Assembly (NCBI RefSeq): GCF_000758925.1
Contig: NZ_JRNC01000014.1
Location: 1-64,000, forward strand
From: Prevotella sp. S7-1-8
GTDB taxonomy: Bacteria > Bacteroidota > Bacteroidia > Bacteroidales > Bacteroidaceae
DNA: 64,000 bases
Direction: 5' to 3'
The notes below the pieces were generated by a model. That model worked only from the letters and a program-made list of their open reading frames with translations. It made no database searches and had not been told where the DNA came from. Made by a program: the position numbers and the translations under genes. Positions 51,456 to 60,210 of the stretch are shown here, in pieces. The stretch's first letter is position 1; each line of letters starts with the position of its first letter.

Positions 51456-52909
51456 GCTTTGGCCTGAGGGATATTTTTCAATATTTCAAGCAGATGATCC
51501 CATACCATCCGCACGGTTGGGATGCGCAAACGCTCGTCGGGAGTATGGACAAAACGCAAGGTCGGACCGAAACTCACCATGTCGAGGTCGGGATATTTCT
51601 CGGAGAAAAGGCCACACTCAAGACCGGCGTGGATGCCTTTTACCGTGGGTTCCTTGCCAAAGAGCTTTTTGTAAGCGTCCACCGTAATCTTGACAAGTTT
51701 GGAGTCAGGATTCATTTTCCATGCCGGATAACCGTCATTTTGCACAACCTCCGCTCCGGCGAGCTGGAACGTGGCCTTGACGGTATTGGCCATATTGCGC
51801 AAATTGCTCATCACGTTTGAACGTTGGCTCGACACTACGACCACCTTGGACCGTTCGCTCTGAACGCTCGCCACGTTGCTTGAGGTCTCTACCATCCACT
51901 CGAGAGCCTTGTCTTGACACATGGCGAAGACGCCATTGTCGAGTGCTTGCAAAGCCAATATAAGATTTTTGCTGACACTTTTTGGCATCACGGCTTGAGC
52001 GTCGGCGCTCTCCAAAGACCAAACCATGTTGGTGTCTGTTACGTGATACTCGTCTTCCACCTCCTTGGTGAAAACGTTCCAATCCACCTTCACGTCGTCT
52101 TTCTTATCAAACGGAACGGCAAAAACGACCTTGCCATCACGTGTTATGGCATTGTGCATCTTACCAGAATTCCACTGCGCAAGGCGCAAATCCATCTTCT
52201 CTTGCTGCATATAAAGGAACCGAGCGAGTATCTTGATGGCGTTGGCGCGCTTCTTCTCAATATCGTCACCGGAATGGCCGCCTATCAATCCCTTGACAGA
52301 AGCCTCTAAAAAGAAATGGCCTTCGGGTGCCATCTCACGCTCAAAATTGAACGTAGCGGTGGTGTTGATGCCGCCAGCGCACGACACAAATATTTGACCT
52401 TCGTCCTCAGAGTCCAGGTTGATAAGATACTCTCCAGACATAAAGCCAGCTTCGAGGCCAAACGCGCCCGTGAGACCGGTCTCCTCGTCACGCGTGAAAA
52501 GACATTCCAATGGTCCATGCTCAATGTCATTAGAGTCGAGGATGGCCAGTTCGATGGCACAACCAATGCCGTCGTCGGCCCCAAGAGTGGTGCCCTTGGC
52601 ACGCAGCCATTCTCCCTCGACATAAGTTTGAATGGCATCCTTGTGAAAGTCGAAGTCTACATCAACCAGCTTGTCACAAACCATGTCCATATGGCTTTGC
52701 AACACCGTAACGGCCAAATTCTCAAGACCTTTGCTGGCAGGTTTCCTGATAATCACATTGCCAGTCTTATCCACCTCACAACTCAAATTGCGCTCTTTGG
52801 CAAATTGTTGCAGATAGGAAATAATTTGCTCTTCATGTTTTGAGGGACGAGGGATTTGGTTAATCTTAGCGAACTGCTCGAACACGCGAGCGGGATTTAA
52901 TTCTGCCAT
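51452..52909 (-). CDS. pepD: Aminoacyl-histidine dipeptidase (peptidase D)
   Basis: The 485-residue M20 metallopeptidase hydrolyses Xaa-His dipeptides and related substrates in the cytosol. Di-zinc motifs: LQSHMDMVCDK, TLGADDGIGCA, TRDEETGLTGAFGLE, LINLDSEDEG and GLIGGHSGDDI; the last His ligand is near FVHTPDERLRI. The ATG at 52909 (MAELNPARVF) gives the normal family N-terminus; the frame extends 31 codons upstream, but that part is basic and crosses the promoter region. A TATCTTTG promoter on the minus strand (about 53006-52999) lies 90 bp upstream. Confidence 0.93.
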   Translation of the reverse strand: MAELNPARVFEQFAKINQIPRPSKHEEQIISYLQQFAKERNLSCEVDKTGNVIIRKPASKGLENLAVTVLQSHMDMVCDKLVDVDFDFHKDAIQTYVEGEWLRAKGTTLGADDGIGCAIELAILDSNDIEHGPLECLFTRDEETGLTGAFGLEAGFMSGEYLINLDSEDEGQIFVSCAGGINTTATFNFEREMAPEGHFFLEASVKGLIGGHSGDDIEKKRANAIKILARFLYMQQEKMDLRLAQWNSGKMHNAITRDGKVVFAVPFDKKDDVKVDWNVFTKEVEDEYHVTDTNMVWSLESADAQAVMPKSVSKNLILALQALDNGVFAMCQDKALEWMVETSSNVASVQSERSKVVVVSSQRSNVMSNLRNMANTVKATFQLAGAEVVQNDGYPAWKMNPDSKLVKITVDAYKKLFGKEPTVKGIHAGLECGLFSEKYPDLDMVSFGPTLRFVHTPDERLRIPTVRMVWDHLLEILKNIPQAKA

Positions 52910-52963
52910 AATCTTATTTTTATAAGGTTTATCTATTTTTCTTTTGCGATATGGTCTTTTTGC

Positions 52964-53008
52964 ACTAACTTTGCAACCATTAATACACTTAATATAGTGC
53001 AAAGATAA
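52964..53008. promoter_or_regulatory. Face-to-face overlapping promoters
   Basis: A plus-strand TAACTTTG (52966-52973) serves the 64-residue gene at 53014, and a minus-strand TATCTTTG (53006-52999) serves pepD. Their predicted start sites lie within the other's transcript, so the two promoters point at each other within 45 bp. Confidence 0.5.
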
Positions 53009-53013
53009 TAAAA

Positions 53014-53208
53014 ATGATAGTATCCATACTCTTGGGCATGTTAATAATTGCTATTTCCGTCGCTTTGCTATCCATCAAGATAATCGTCAGGAAAGATGGC
53101 AAGTTTGATTCCCAACACATACACGACAACGCCGCAATGAGGAAACGCGGCATACATTGTGTGTTGGCGCAAGACAAGGAGGCTATCCAAAAAGATCAAG
53201 CATTTTAA
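53014..53208 (+). CDS. Small single-pass membrane protein
   Basis: The 64-residue protein has one N-terminal transmembrane helix (IVSILLGMLIIAISVALLSIKIIV) and a basic, polar cytosolic tail containing GKFDSQHIHDNAAMRKRGIHCVLAQDKEA. This type is widespread in Bacteroidetes with no function known to me. It lies 46 bp before the Skp-like lipoprotein gene, on the same strand. Confidence 0.7.
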   Translation: MIVSILLGMLIIAISVALLSIKIIVRKDGKFDSQHIHDNAAMRKRGIHCVLAQDKEAIQKDQAF

Positions 53209-53254
53209 GTATCATACCTATATATATGGTAATCGAACATAAAAAAGACAAAAT

Positions 53255-53878
53255 ATGAAAACAAAAAATCTTTTCGCCGTCCTGTCCATGGTCACAGTGT
53301 CAACAATCATAGTATCGTCTTGTGACAAGAGCCAATCCAAAATGGACGACAAATCGACTTCCGTCGCGACTGGCAAAGTGGCGCCAAGCAACAGGCTGGC
53401 GTATGTGGAGGTAGACTCCATAATGTCACAATACAAATTCTGCAAGGAATATAGCAAAATACTCGAGCAAAAAGGCAACAATATCCAAAAGACCTTGGCC
53501 TCAAAACAACAACAACTGCAAGCCGCCGCCGCAAACTTCCAGCAAAAAATACAACAAAACGCTTATACGCAAGAGCAAGCCGAAAGGGTTCAAATAGGAC
53601 TGCAAAAACAAAACAACGACTTGCAAGCGCTAAACCAACGGCTTGGCAGCGAATTTCAAGCCGAGACGGAAAAATATAACAAAGCATTGCACGACTCATT
53701 GCAACACTATCTTGCCGCATACAACAAAGATAAGAAATATGGCATGATTTTCGCCAAGCAAGGAGACAACCTGTTATATGCGGACAAGGCTTATGACATT
53801 ACGAACGAAGTAATTGCCGGCTTGAACAAATCATATAAAGGCAAAGCCCTGTCAAGTAGCGAAAAAAATAAGAAATAA
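53255..53878 (+). CDS. OmpH/Skp-family lipoprotein
   Basis: The 207-residue protein has a signal peptide with lipobox STIIVSSC (Cys about 23). After a short linker the OmpH core begins (RLAYVEVDSIMSQYKFCKEYSKIL), continues as a long coiled coil (about 70-140, rich in Gln, Lys and Ala) and ends with the C-terminal beta part (YNKDKKYGMIFAKQGDNLLYADKAYDIT). Skp is a periplasmic chaperone for outer-membrane proteins. The lipid anchor is typical of Bacteroidetes versions. The two tRNA-Arg genes follow. Confidence 0.88.
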   Translation: MKTKNLFAVLSMVTVSTIIVSSCDKSQSKMDDKSTSVATGKVAPSNRLAYVEVDSIMSQYKFCKEYSKILEQKGNNIQKTLASKQQQLQAAAANFQQKIQQNAYTQEQAERVQIGLQKQNNDLQALNQRLGSEFQAETEKYNKALHDSLQHYLAAYNKDKKYGMIFAKQGDNLLYADKAYDITNEVIAGLNKSYKGKALSSSEKNKK

Positions 53879-53930
53879 ACAATAATACGATAAAAAGCAT
53901 ACCAAACATTTGGATGTGTTATTTTTTTAT

Positions 53931-53938
53931 CGTACCTT
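53931..53938 (+). promoter_or_regulatory. Promoter of the tRNA-Arg pair
   Basis: TACCTTTG, the -7 element, lies about 20 bases before the first tRNA-Arg. Confidence 0.6.
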
Positions 53939-53958
53939 TGCAACCGCTTATTAAGAAA

Positions 53959-54032
53959 GGCTCCGTAGCTCAACTGAATAGAGCATCTGACTACGGATCA
54001 GAAGGTTGTGGGTTTGAATCCCGCTGGAGTCA
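53959..54032 (+). tRNA. tRNA-Arg (ACG), copy 1
   Basis: The full cloverleaf has anticodon loop CTACGGA (anticodon ACG, reading CGN after deamination of A34), anticodon stem TCTGA/TCAGA, and T loop TTTGAAT on GTGGG/CCCGC. The acceptor stem is GGCTCCG with TGGAGTC, including G2-U71 and G7-U66. CCA is not encoded. Confidence 0.95.
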
Positions 54033-54061
54033 CTTCTTATATAAGTTTACATGCATACATT

Positions 54062-54135
54062 GGCTCCGTAGCTCAACTGAATAGAGCATCTGACTACGGA
54101 TCAGAAGGTTGTGGGTTTGAATCCCGCCGGAGTCA
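54062..54135 (+). tRNA. tRNA-Arg (ACG), copy 2
   Basis: The sequence equals copy 1 except for one base: position 66 is C, giving a G7-C66 pair instead of G-U. It lies 29 bp after copy 1 and presumably shares the transcript. CCA is not encoded. Confidence 0.95.
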
Positions 54136-54379
54136 CAAAAAGCAGGGTTGCCAATTATAGCGCAACTCTTTTTTATTTTCGTTACTTTACAAGCCAACTC
54201 CATCCACCCACTGCCGCAATTCAGTAACAAATTGAAAACAAGCAACTTCTAAAACACAAAAACAAACCTTATAAATAGAAAAAAAACAAAATAAATTTCC
54301 AAATAAAAAGAAAATCTTGTATCTTTGCAATTCAATTACAAAGGAATGTCAACAACATCAAAATAAAAACATATCAGAA

Positions 54380-54661
54380 ATGACAAAAGCAGATATTATC
54401 AGTGAAATCACGGAGCAAACTGGATTGCAAAAAAAAGAGGTTGCTGTTGTAATCGAAAGTTTTATGGAGACTGTCAAAAGGTGCATGCTTGACAAAAAAG
54501 AGAATGTGTATTTGCGCGGTTTTGGCAGTTTCATCATTAAGCGTCGCGCCACCAAGACAGCGCGGGACATCGGCAAAAACACCACCATCACCATTCCGGC
54601 GCACAATTTACCCAGCTTCAAGCCCGCGAAAGCATTTGTTGATGAAATGAAAGGTGAATAA
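54380..54661 (+). CDS. HU/IHF-family DNA-binding protein
   Basis: The 93-residue protein matches IHF/HU: MTKADIISEITEQTGLQKKEVAVVIESFMETVK, VYLRGFGSFIIKRRATKTARDIGKNTTITIPAHNLPSFKPAKAF. The ATG at 54380 is used because it gives the family N-terminus; upstream in-frame codons lie in the leader after a TATCTTTG promoter (about 54319-54326). It is the first gene of a unit with the 29-residue ribosomal-type peptide and RNase G. Confidence 0.92.
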   Translation: MTKADIISEITEQTGLQKKEVAVVIESFMETVKRCMLDKKENVYLRGFGSFIIKRRATKTARDIGKNTTITIPAHNLPSFKPAKAFVDEMKGE

Positions 54662-54708
54662 GGAATACCCTAAATAATATTATCAAAATAACATTAAAAT
54701 TTACAGTT

Positions 54709-54798
54709 ATGCCAAACGGTAAAAAAAAGAAGGGCCGCAAGATGGCCAACCACAAGCGCAAAAAAAGATTGCGTAAAAATCGTCATAAGAGCAAATAA
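54709..54798 (+). CDS. 29-residue COX24/AURKAIP1-like ribosomal peptide
   Basis: A short gene between the HU and RNase G genes encodes MPNGKKKKGRKMANHKRKKR followed by LRKNRHKSK. The pattern KxxKMxxHKRKKRLRKNR is the COX24/AURKAIP1 (mS38-like) signature of very small basic ribosomal proteins. Such a peptide in this position is conserved across Bacteroidales as far as I recall. It likely binds rRNA in the small subunit. A terminator hairpin follows at 54817-54853. Confidence 0.75.
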   Translation: MPNGKKKKGRKMANHKRKKRLRKNRHKSK

Positions 54799-54816
54799 TC
54801 ATTGATTTGCTATGAG

Positions 54817-54853
54817 AAGGGGGAAGCCTCGGTGGCAAGCCCCCTTACTTTTT
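54817..54853 (+). terminator. Terminator or attenuator before rng
   Basis: AAGGGGG and CCCCCTT with an inner GCC/GGC pair and a five-T run lie between the small peptide gene and rng. Part of the transcript must read through or rng must have its own promoter. Confidence 0.7.
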
Positions 54854-54872
54854 ATAGTTTAATGTCCAAGAA

Positions 54873-56447
54873 ATGACAAGTGAAGTAATTATCGACGCAA
54901 AACCTAAAGAGATTTCCATAGCTCTCTTGGAAGACAAGCGACTGGTGGAATATCAGAACGAGCCTCGTTCGATAAATTTCTCGGTAGGAAACATCTACAT
55001 TGCGAAAGTAAAAAAACTCATGCCGGGTTTGAACGCATGCTTTGTCGATGTTGGTTACGAACGCGACGCTTTCTTGCATTATCTTGACTTAGGAAGTCAA
55101 TTCAACTCTTACGCTAAATATCTAAAGCAGGTACAGAGCGACAGAAAAAAACTCTTATCTTTTAGCAAGGCCTCTCACCTACCCGACCTTAAAAAAGACG
55201 GCAGCGTGCAACAAACCTTGCAGGTAGGACAAGAAGTTTTAGTACAAATCGTCAAAGAACCGATATCCACCAAGGGACCCCGGCTTACCGGCGAACTAAG
55301 TTTTGCCGGCCGTTTTCTTGTTCTTATACCCTTTGGCGACAAGGTTTCCGTATCTTCAAAGATAAAAAAAAGCGAAGAAAGAGCACGGCTTAAACAACTC
55401 ATCCACAGTATCAAACCAAAAGGTTGCAGTGTAATTGTACGTACCGTAGCACAAGGCAAACGAGTAGCGGAGCTTGATTCGGAACTTAAGATTTTAACAA
55501 AACATTGGACAGATGCCATTGTTAAAGTTCAAAAGACACAAAACCGACCACAACTCGTATATGAGGAAGAGGGCAGGGCCATTGCCTTGCTTAGAGATCT
55601 CTTCAACCCAAGCTACGAAAGCATTTTTGTTAACGACAAGGAAATTTTCAAAGAAGTAAAGGATTACGTTTCCATGATAGCCCCCGAAAAGGCAGCCATC
55701 GTCAAGATGTATAATGGGAAAACACCTATCTTTGATAATTTCAACATTACAAAGCAGATCAAATCAAGCTTTGGCAAGACGGTGAATTACGCTCACGGAG
55801 CATACCTAATCATCGAACACACCGAAGCAATGCACGTTGTGGATGTGAACAGTGGTAACCGTTCAAAAAACGAAAAGGGACAAGAAGGCACGGCGCTGGA
55901 TACCAATCTTGGCGCCGCCGATGAATTGGCAAGGCAGCTCAGGCTACGTGACATGGGAGGAATCATTGTAGTGGACTTTATCGACATGAATTTGGCGGAG
56001 GATCGACAAATGCTCTACGAACGCATGTGCAAAGCCATGCAAAAAGACAGGGCTCGCCACAACATTCTGCCTCTGAGCAAATTCGGCCTTATGCAAATAA
56101 CTCGTCAACGCGTGCGTCCTGCCATGGATGTCAATGTTGAGGAGACATGCCCCACTTGCAACGGCACCGGTAAAATCAGGGCGAGCATCTTGTTCACTGA
56201 CCAGCTTGAAGGAAAAATTGACCAATTAGTCAACAAGATTGGCGTCAAGAAATTCTACTTGCACGTTCATCCGTATGTAGCGGCTTACATAAATCAAGGC
56301 ATACTCAGCCTCAAGCGTAAGTGGCAATTAAAATACGGGATTGGAGTGCGCGTCATCTCTTCAGAGAAACTTGCGTTTTTGCAATATGAGTTCTACGACT
56401 CAAGAGGAGAATTCATTGACATGAAAGAAGAGATAGAGACAAAGTAA
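54873..56447 (+). CDS. rng: Ribonuclease G
   Basis: The 524-residue endoribonuclease of the RNase E/G family processes 16S rRNA 5' ends and decays mRNA. An S1 domain (NIYIAKVKKLMPGLNACFVDVGYERDAFLHYLDL, about 40-73) is followed by the catalytic DNase-I-like part with IEHTEAMHVVDVNSGNRS and GGIIVVDFIDM carrying the metal-binding Asp residues. The zinc-link motif CPTCNGTGKI is intact. It lacks the long C-terminal scaffold of RNase E, so RNase G is the better name. A hairpin at 56463-56503 follows. Confidence 0.93.
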   Translation: MTSEVIIDAKPKEISIALLEDKRLVEYQNEPRSINFSVGNIYIAKVKKLMPGLNACFVDVGYERDAFLHYLDLGSQFNSYAKYLKQVQSDRKKLLSFSKASHLPDLKKDGSVQQTLQVGQEVLVQIVKEPISTKGPRLTGELSFAGRFLVLIPFGDKVSVSSKIKKSEERARLKQLIHSIKPKGCSVIVRTVAQGKRVAELDSELKILTKHWTDAIVKVQKTQNRPQLVYEEEGRAIALLRDLFNPSYESIFVNDKEIFKEVKDYVSMIAPEKAAIVKMYNGKTPIFDNFNITKQIKSSFGKTVNYAHGAYLIIEHTEAMHVVDVNSGNRSKNEKGQEGTALDTNLGAADELARQLRLRDMGGIIVVDFIDMNLAEDRQMLYERMCKAMQKDRARHNILPLSKFGLMQITRQRVRPAMDVNVEETCPTCNGTGKIRASILFTDQLEGKIDQLVNKIGVKKFYLHVHPYVAAYINQGILSLKRKWQLKYGIGVRVISSEKLAFLQYEFYDSRGEFIDMKEEIETK

Positions 56448-56462
56448 GAAATCCAACTATCG

Positions 56463-56507
56463 AGCAGGAGACAAATGCCAACAGCGGTCATTTATCTCCT
56501 GCTTTCG
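56463..56507 (+). terminator. Terminator of rng
   Basis: A 15-bp stem with one mismatch (AGCAGGAGA on the left arm) is followed by a short T run. The GC-rich remainder up to 56697 shows no gene. Confidence 0.6.
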
Positions 56508-56697
56508 CGTTTACAGCCCGCCCGCGCCACCTTGCGCTCGCGTTCGCGCGCGTCCATGCCTGTCGCCGCAACCACGGCGCGTCCACTCGCAAACTCCTCA
56601 CCGGAGGCAGCGCGTTCCCACTCGCCATTATGGTTTCGTTTGCCGACGCCCCCGCGCGCGGTTGGCGGCATTCTGTCGCGAACAGCCTGCGATCAAA

Positions 56698-58104
56698 CTA
56701 TTTTCCGATGCAAAAGTGATTGAATATGTTATGTATCACCTCCGTGGAAGTTATGGACCCACCCGTGATTCCCGCCAACTCATCAAGGCATTGGCGCAAG
56801 TCCTCGGCAAGCAGGTCTCCACTCAGGTTCATGTCCATGCTCCCGATGAGACGCTCAACGCTCGCTTTCGCTTTCGTGAGGGCTTCATAATGACGTGTAT
56901 TGGTTACTATCACCGAGTTTTCGTCTATTTCAGGAATACCCGCCACTTCATAGACCTTTTGTTCCAAGGTGTCGAGCCCTATCGCGCGCTTGGCGCTGAC
57001 GCGAACATGTGTCACATTGGACGGCCAGGTGGAACAATCTGTCTCTATAAGGCCCTCAAGATTATCCTTGCGAGAAGACAAGTCTATCTTGTTGTGCACG
57101 ACAATGACTTTTTTATCCTTGGCGTGTCCCATCAGTTGTTCCAACTCCGAAGCGGTCGGGTCTGCGTCGACAACCCATAGGATGATGGCGGCTTCGCTCA
57201 TTTTATGATATGTGCGCTCTATGCCCATACGCTCAACCCTGTCTTGTGTCTTTCGCAATCCTGCCGTATCGATAAACCTGAAAGTCACGCCATGTATGTC
57301 TATCGTATCCTCTATAACATCGCGGGTGGTGCCATGCACGTCACTAACAATGGCTTTGTCTTCGTGTAAAAGTTTGTTGAGCAGGGTGCTCTTGCCAACA
57401 TTGGTCTTGCCAATAATGGCAACGGGAATGCCTTTTTTTATCGCGGCGCCCGTTTCAAAAGAGCGCGCCAAGGTGGAGAGACGGCTATGTATGGCCGCGG
57501 CAAGTTTTTTCAAGTCGCCGCGATCAGCAAATTCAAGTTCCTCGTGGTCGCTGAAATCCAACTCAAGTTCTATCAAGCTGGTCAATTTCAGCAATTGCGC
57601 GCGCAGTTTTTCCAATTCGCCGCTAAAATGACCTTTTAGTTGGCTTAGGGCGAGTTTGTGCGTAGCCTTGTTAGTTGCCGCGATAATATCCGCGACGGCC
57701 TCGGCTTGCGACAAGTCCATCTTGCCATTAAGATAAGCCCGTAACGTGTATTCTCCCGGATTCGCTTGGCGCGCGCCCGAGGCGACAAGACTTTGCAACG
57801 CCTGTTGGAGTATGTAGGCCGAGCCATGACAGCTTATCTCCACACAGTCCTCGCCCGTGTAGCTGTGTGGGGCTCGGTACACGCTCACCACGACATCGTC
57901 GAGCTCTTCTCCATCCTTTGAGCGCAACACACCATATTGCAGCGTATTACCTTTTGCCTCCAAGAGAGCGCTATCTTTTCTTATGGCGCAAAAAAGATTG
58001 TTGGCAATGGCGATGGCCGATGGCCCACTAAGCCTTATAACGCCAATGGCACCACCCGAGGGTGTTGCCAAGGCTACGATAGTGTCATTGTCTAAAATGT
58101 TCAT
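56698..58104 (-). CDS. mnmE: tRNA modification GTPase MnmE
   Basis: The 468-residue enzyme works with MnmG to add a carboxymethylaminomethyl group to wobble uridine 34. The N-terminal tetrahydrofolate-binding domain (DTIVALATPSGGAIGVIRLSG) is followed by a helical domain and the G domain with G1 GKTNVGKSTLLNKL (about 233-246), G2 DVHGTTRDVIED, G3 DTAGLRKTQDRVE and G4 VHNKIDL. The protein ends with the essential CIGK motif. It is followed by an unrelated plus-strand gene end, and preceded by the nucleoside phosphorylase gene on the same strand. Confidence 0.95.
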   Translation of the reverse strand: MNILDNDTIVALATPSGGAIGVIRLSGPSAIAIANNLFCAIRKDSALLEAKGNTLQYGVLRSKDGEELDDVVVSVYRAPHSYTGEDCVEISCHGSAYILQQALQSLVASGARQANPGEYTLRAYLNGKMDLSQAEAVADIIAATNKATHKLALSQLKGHFSGELEKLRAQLLKLTSLIELELDFSDHEELEFADRGDLKKLAAAIHSRLSTLARSFETGAAIKKGIPVAIIGKTNVGKSTLLNKLLHEDKAIVSDVHGTTRDVIEDTIDIHGVTFRFIDTAGLRKTQDRVERMGIERTYHKMSEAAIILWVVDADPTASELEQLMGHAKDKKVIVVHNKIDLSSRKDNLEGLIETDCSTWPSNVTHVRVSAKRAIGLDTLEQKVYEVAGIPEIDENSVIVTNTRHYEALTKAKASVERLIGSMDMNLSGDLLAEDLRQCLDELAGITGGSITSTEVIHNIFNHFCIGK

Positions 58105-58132
58105 TGATGAGAAGGGCCCGTGTCGTTTGTCG

Positions 58133-59005
58133 TTAAATGCGGTCGAGCACTTTTACGATAAGATCGTCAATGGAGTTTTTGTAATTACTGTTAACCTGTT
58201 TTTCCAATCGATTTGCAATCACCATGCAACATGTCAAGGCCTTGTGCCCCATCAGATTAGCCAGACCAGCGACCGCGCTTGATTCCATCTCAAAATTGGT
58301 GACGCGCAATCCATCGTATTCAAAAGACTCTATTTTTTTGTTCAAATCTGGATCTGCCAATGGCACACGCAACTGTCTGCCCTGTGGCCCGAAAAATCCT
58401 CCGCACGCCACCGTGTATCCGCGAACCATGTCGTTTGCCGCGATTTGGTCCAGAAGCGTCTTGTCCGCCGGCGCCACATAAGGGTTCCCCATTGCGTCTT
58501 TCCACCCCACGTGTTCCTTGAACGCCTTTTCCAAAGCGACGTCGCAGTGTTTGTCACGGTTGGCATAGAAGTTGATCAAGCCGTCAAACCCGATACTTTT
58601 AACCGACGCCACATAAGTGCCTGTTGGCGTATTGGGCTGCAATCCGCCACATGTGCCCACCCTGACGAACGTGAGCGACTTAAGTTTGGGCTTGGCGGTC
58701 CGGGTCTTGAAATCGATATTGGCCAACGCGTCCATTTCGTTGAGCACGATGTCAATGTTGTCGCACCCTATCCCCGTGCTCTGCGCGGTGACGCGCTTGC
58801 CTTTGTATGTTCCTGTAACTGACCGGAACTCGCGATTGCTCACCTCGCATTCTTTGGTGTCAAAATGCGAGGCCACCCTGTCCACTCGCCCGGGATCACC
58901 CACAAGGATAATCTTGTCCGCCATTTGCTCCGGACGCAAATGCAGATGGAAGATAGATCCGTCACTATTAATAATCAATTCGGATTCGGCAAAATAATTG
59001 TTCAT
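58133..59005 (-). CDS. udp: Uridine phosphorylase-like nucleoside phosphorylase
   Basis: The 290-residue enzyme belongs to the PNP/UDP family and cleaves nucleosides with phosphate. Motifs: IILVGDPGRVDRVASHFD, STGIGCDNIDIVLNEM, FVRVGTCGGLQPNTPTGTYV and NFEMESSAVAGLANLMGHKALTCCMVIANR. The N-terminal region (EQMADKIILVGDPGR) fits the uridine phosphorylase branch, but purine specificity cannot be excluded. The ATG at 59005 is used; a TTG three codons upstream is also in frame. Separation from mnmE is 28 bp. Confidence 0.85.
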   Translation of the reverse strand: MNNYFAESELIINSDGSIFHLHLRPEQMADKIILVGDPGRVDRVASHFDTKECEVSNREFRSVTGTYKGKRVTAQSTGIGCDNIDIVLNEMDALANIDFKTRTAKPKLKSLTFVRVGTCGGLQPNTPTGTYVASVKSIGFDGLINFYANRDKHCDVALEKAFKEHVGWKDAMGNPYVAPADKTLLDQIAANDMVRGYTVACGGFFGPQGRQLRVPLADPDLNKKIESFEYDGLRVTNFEMESSAVAGLANLMGHKALTCCMVIANRLEKQVNSNYKNSIDDLIVKVLDRI

Positions 59006-59052
59006 ATCTATCAAATTTGGTTTTTCAAACTGTATTTTACAATGCCCCGTCC

Positions 59053-60204
59053 TTATGGTTGGAGCTCTTCTTGTCTAATCTTTTTGGCCATGAGATGGAT
59101 GTCGCGACATTGCTGCAGCAAGTCTTTTTCAAGTTGGCCGATCTTTCGGGCCAGTGCTTGTACGTCGGCGTCGTTCGCCCTTGAATATGCCGAGCGCGCT
59201 AAATCCAAGTCTGATCGCGTTTTTTTTATCATGGATTTAAGTTCTCGCCATTGCATGAACGATTTCCGCGCCGCCATCGATTTTAATTCGGTTGGCGAGG
59301 TAATAATTCTTTTGTTGTCAAGGACAAACGGCACCTCGGTCTCGGATTTTGAAAGAGACTGATTTTTTTCAAGCATTCTGTCCCTCCGCTTCAAGGCCTC
59401 GCCACGATCCCCGAAAGACCACGTGCGGCTAATGTCGGTAATTTTGGCAAATTGCTCAAGCTGGTTGTTTGTAAGGTTGTCCGCGGAAAAATCAAGCCGT
59501 GGGTAGGTGGGAACGAAGGTGTAAATGCAAACCTTGTCGTCCGCTTGAAATCTATCAGTGACCAACCAGCCCAACGAATTTACGTCGTCAATGACCAACA
59601 TATAGTCGTTCGCGGTGGAATTGTATGGCAACCCATAGTTTTGAGGCTCATTCCAACGCCCCCTGTCACTGTCATACGTGGTTACGAAAATGTCGCGTTT
59701 GCCTATGCTGTTTGGGCCGCGCGCGGAGAAAAACATGGTTGTTCCATCAGCGCACAAAAAAGGATAGTTGGGAAATGTGAACGCGCCACCGTCGACGCCC
59801 GCGATTTTTGACGGCTCGCTCCAGCCGTCACCCAACAGTAACTGACTGTAAAGCGAGGTGCCGGCGCTGTCGCCATCCGCGTAAACGCGGCGGCCTCCAA
59901 AATCGTTCTGAAACTGGACGAGGGCCTGTTTCGCGTCGCCATCTTTCTTAACCGTGATTTGCCCAATATCTTTACCAAGGGGTATCTTGGATAAAAAAGC
60001 GTCCTTGCTCACCACCACGCTGTCAATAAACATGACCTTGGCCGTGGCCGGCAACATGCTTTTAAAGATTTCAAGGCCACGCGTGTCCGTCCGGGGCGCG
60101 CCCGGCTGATGTCTCGCTGGCGCCGGACGAGTTTTCTGCGCGGAAGCGTTCAACGCTCCCACCAACATGATTACGACACAAAAGCGGATAGGGTATCTCT
60201 TCAT
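59053..60204 (-). CDS. Secreted PD40/WD40-like hypothetical protein
   Basis: The 383-residue protein starts best at ATG 60204, which has AAAGGA about 6 bp upstream and opens a signal peptide (RFCVVIMLVGALNASAQ). The middle part (about 125-230) has PD40-like propeller wording: FTFPNYPFLCADGTTMFFSARGPNSIGKRDIFVTTYD and YNSTANDYMLVIDDVNSLGWLVTDR. The C-terminal ~80 residues are a helical coiled coil (RSDLDLARSAYSRANDADVQ). It could be an outer-membrane-complex or envelope sensor component; no closer family is clear. A TATCTTTG promoter lies at 60229-60222. Confidence 0.7.
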   Translation of the reverse strand: MKRYPIRFCVVIMLVGALNASAQKTRPAPARHQPGAPRTDTRGLEIFKSMLPATAKVMFIDSVVVSKDAFLSKIPLGKDIGQITVKKDGDAKQALVQFQNDFGGRRVYADGDSAGTSLYSQLLLGDGWSEPSKIAGVDGGAFTFPNYPFLCADGTTMFFSARGPNSIGKRDIFVTTYDSDRGRWNEPQNYGLPYNSTANDYMLVIDDVNSLGWLVTDRFQADDKVCIYTFVPTYPRLDFSADNLTNNQLEQFAKITDISRTWSFGDRGEALKRRDRMLEKNQSLSKSETEVPFVLDNKRIITSPTELKSMAARKSFMQWRELKSMIKKTRSDLDLARSAYSRANDADVQALARKIGQLEKDLLQQCRDIHLMAKKIRQEELQP

Positions 60205-60210
60205 TTCCAT

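Noticed and set aside
56475..56723. 82-codon GC-rich frame after rng
   Set aside because: It begins inside the rng terminator hairpin and ends inside mnmE.
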